A stretch of 5,646 nt of DNA from Clostridia bacterium (GTDB taxonomy: Bacteria; Bacillota; Clostridia; Christensenellales; Borkfalkiaceae), in contig JAJPXK010000002.1 in assembly GCA_021205485.1 (NCBI GenBank), positions 4,602 to 10,247 of the forward strand. Reading direction: 5' to 3'. The notes under the pieces were generated by a model. The model did not search any database and had not been told where the DNA came from. It worked only from the letters and a program-made list of their open reading frames with translations. The translations under genes were made by a program, and so were the position numbers. Shown here piece after piece: positions 5,559-5,646 of the stretch (its first letter is position 1; every line of letters starts with the position of its first letter).

Positions 5559-5607
5559 CAGGGGCTCTCTCATAAATCTCCCCTGCCGCTTTGCCTGCGA
5601 TGCAAGC
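5559..5607 (-). promoter_or_regulatory. Two possible hairpins in the glnN leader
   Basis: On the minus strand the first is GCTTGC / GCAAAGC (5602-5607 and 5588-5594, one bulged A) with loop ATCGCAG. The second is CAGGGG / CCCCTG (5580-5585 and 5559-5564) with a 15-nt loop ending in ATGAGAGAG, followed by an A/T-rich stretch without a clean T-run. The arrangement of a small hairpin and then a GC hairpin shortly before the ribosome binding site resembles an attenuator. ANTAR-protein antitermination controls some clostridial nitrogen genes, and the first loop has the A1 and G4 of ANTAR-bound hexaloops, but the second hairpin does not fit. Control here is unproven. Confidence 0.3.
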
Positions 5608-5628
5608 GTTAAGCTTATTACATAAGGA

Positions 5629-5634
5629 ATTATA
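5629..5634 (-). promoter_or_regulatory. -10 box of a probable glnN promoter
   Basis: TATAAT on the minus strand, about 100 bp upstream of the glnN start. The matching -35 would lie beyond the window end, so the promoter cannot be confirmed. Start near 5622 would give a leader of about 94 nt. Confidence 0.45.
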
Positions 5635-5646
5635 AAATAAATAACG

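Overview
The window looks like chromosomal DNA from an uncultured, probably spore-forming, anaerobic member of the Clostridia (Bacillota). The evidence is a type III glutamine synthetase, a Veg protein, a SPOCS/DUF3794-like protein, strong AAGGAG-type ribosome binding sites, and the dispersed GC-rich hairpin repeats common between genes in gut Clostridia. I cannot name a genus. All four genes lie on the minus strand, so transcription runs from high to low coordinates.

In transcription order: the glnN leader (5529-5646) carries a TATAAT box, two possible hairpins and a good ribosome binding site. glnN (3447-5528) encodes a 693-aa type III glutamine synthetase. A 477-bp gap follows (2970-3446), filled with palindromic repeats, a very GC-rich hairpin and a convincing promoter for the next gene. 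amt (1116-2969) encodes a 617-aa ammonium channel fused to a C-terminal PII signalling domain, and ends at a strong intrinsic terminator (1031-1082). Then come veg (745-999) and the 5' part of a SPOCS/DUF3794 protein (1-659) that runs out of the window.

There are two functional modules. glnN and amt-PII form an ammonium uptake and assimilation pair: the channel admits ammonium, the fused PII domain probably senses ATP/ADP and 2-oxoglutarate, and glutamine synthetase fixes ammonium into glutamine. veg plus the SPOCS gene is a pairing I recall from Clostridia near sporulation genes. A mother-cell sigma-type promoter candidate precedes the SPOCS gene, and part of that motif recurs before veg.

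The genes belong to known families. The least ordinary content is in the gaps. A 19-20-nt mini-hairpin interrupts the 5' arm of three palindromic repeats, of two different sequence families, at the corresponding place. An 11-bp inverted repeat brackets a GC hairpin and covers the amt -10 box. Short motifs are shared among the flanks of glnN and amt. I do not see a new defence system, CRISPR array, tRNA, rRNA or complete insertion sequence.
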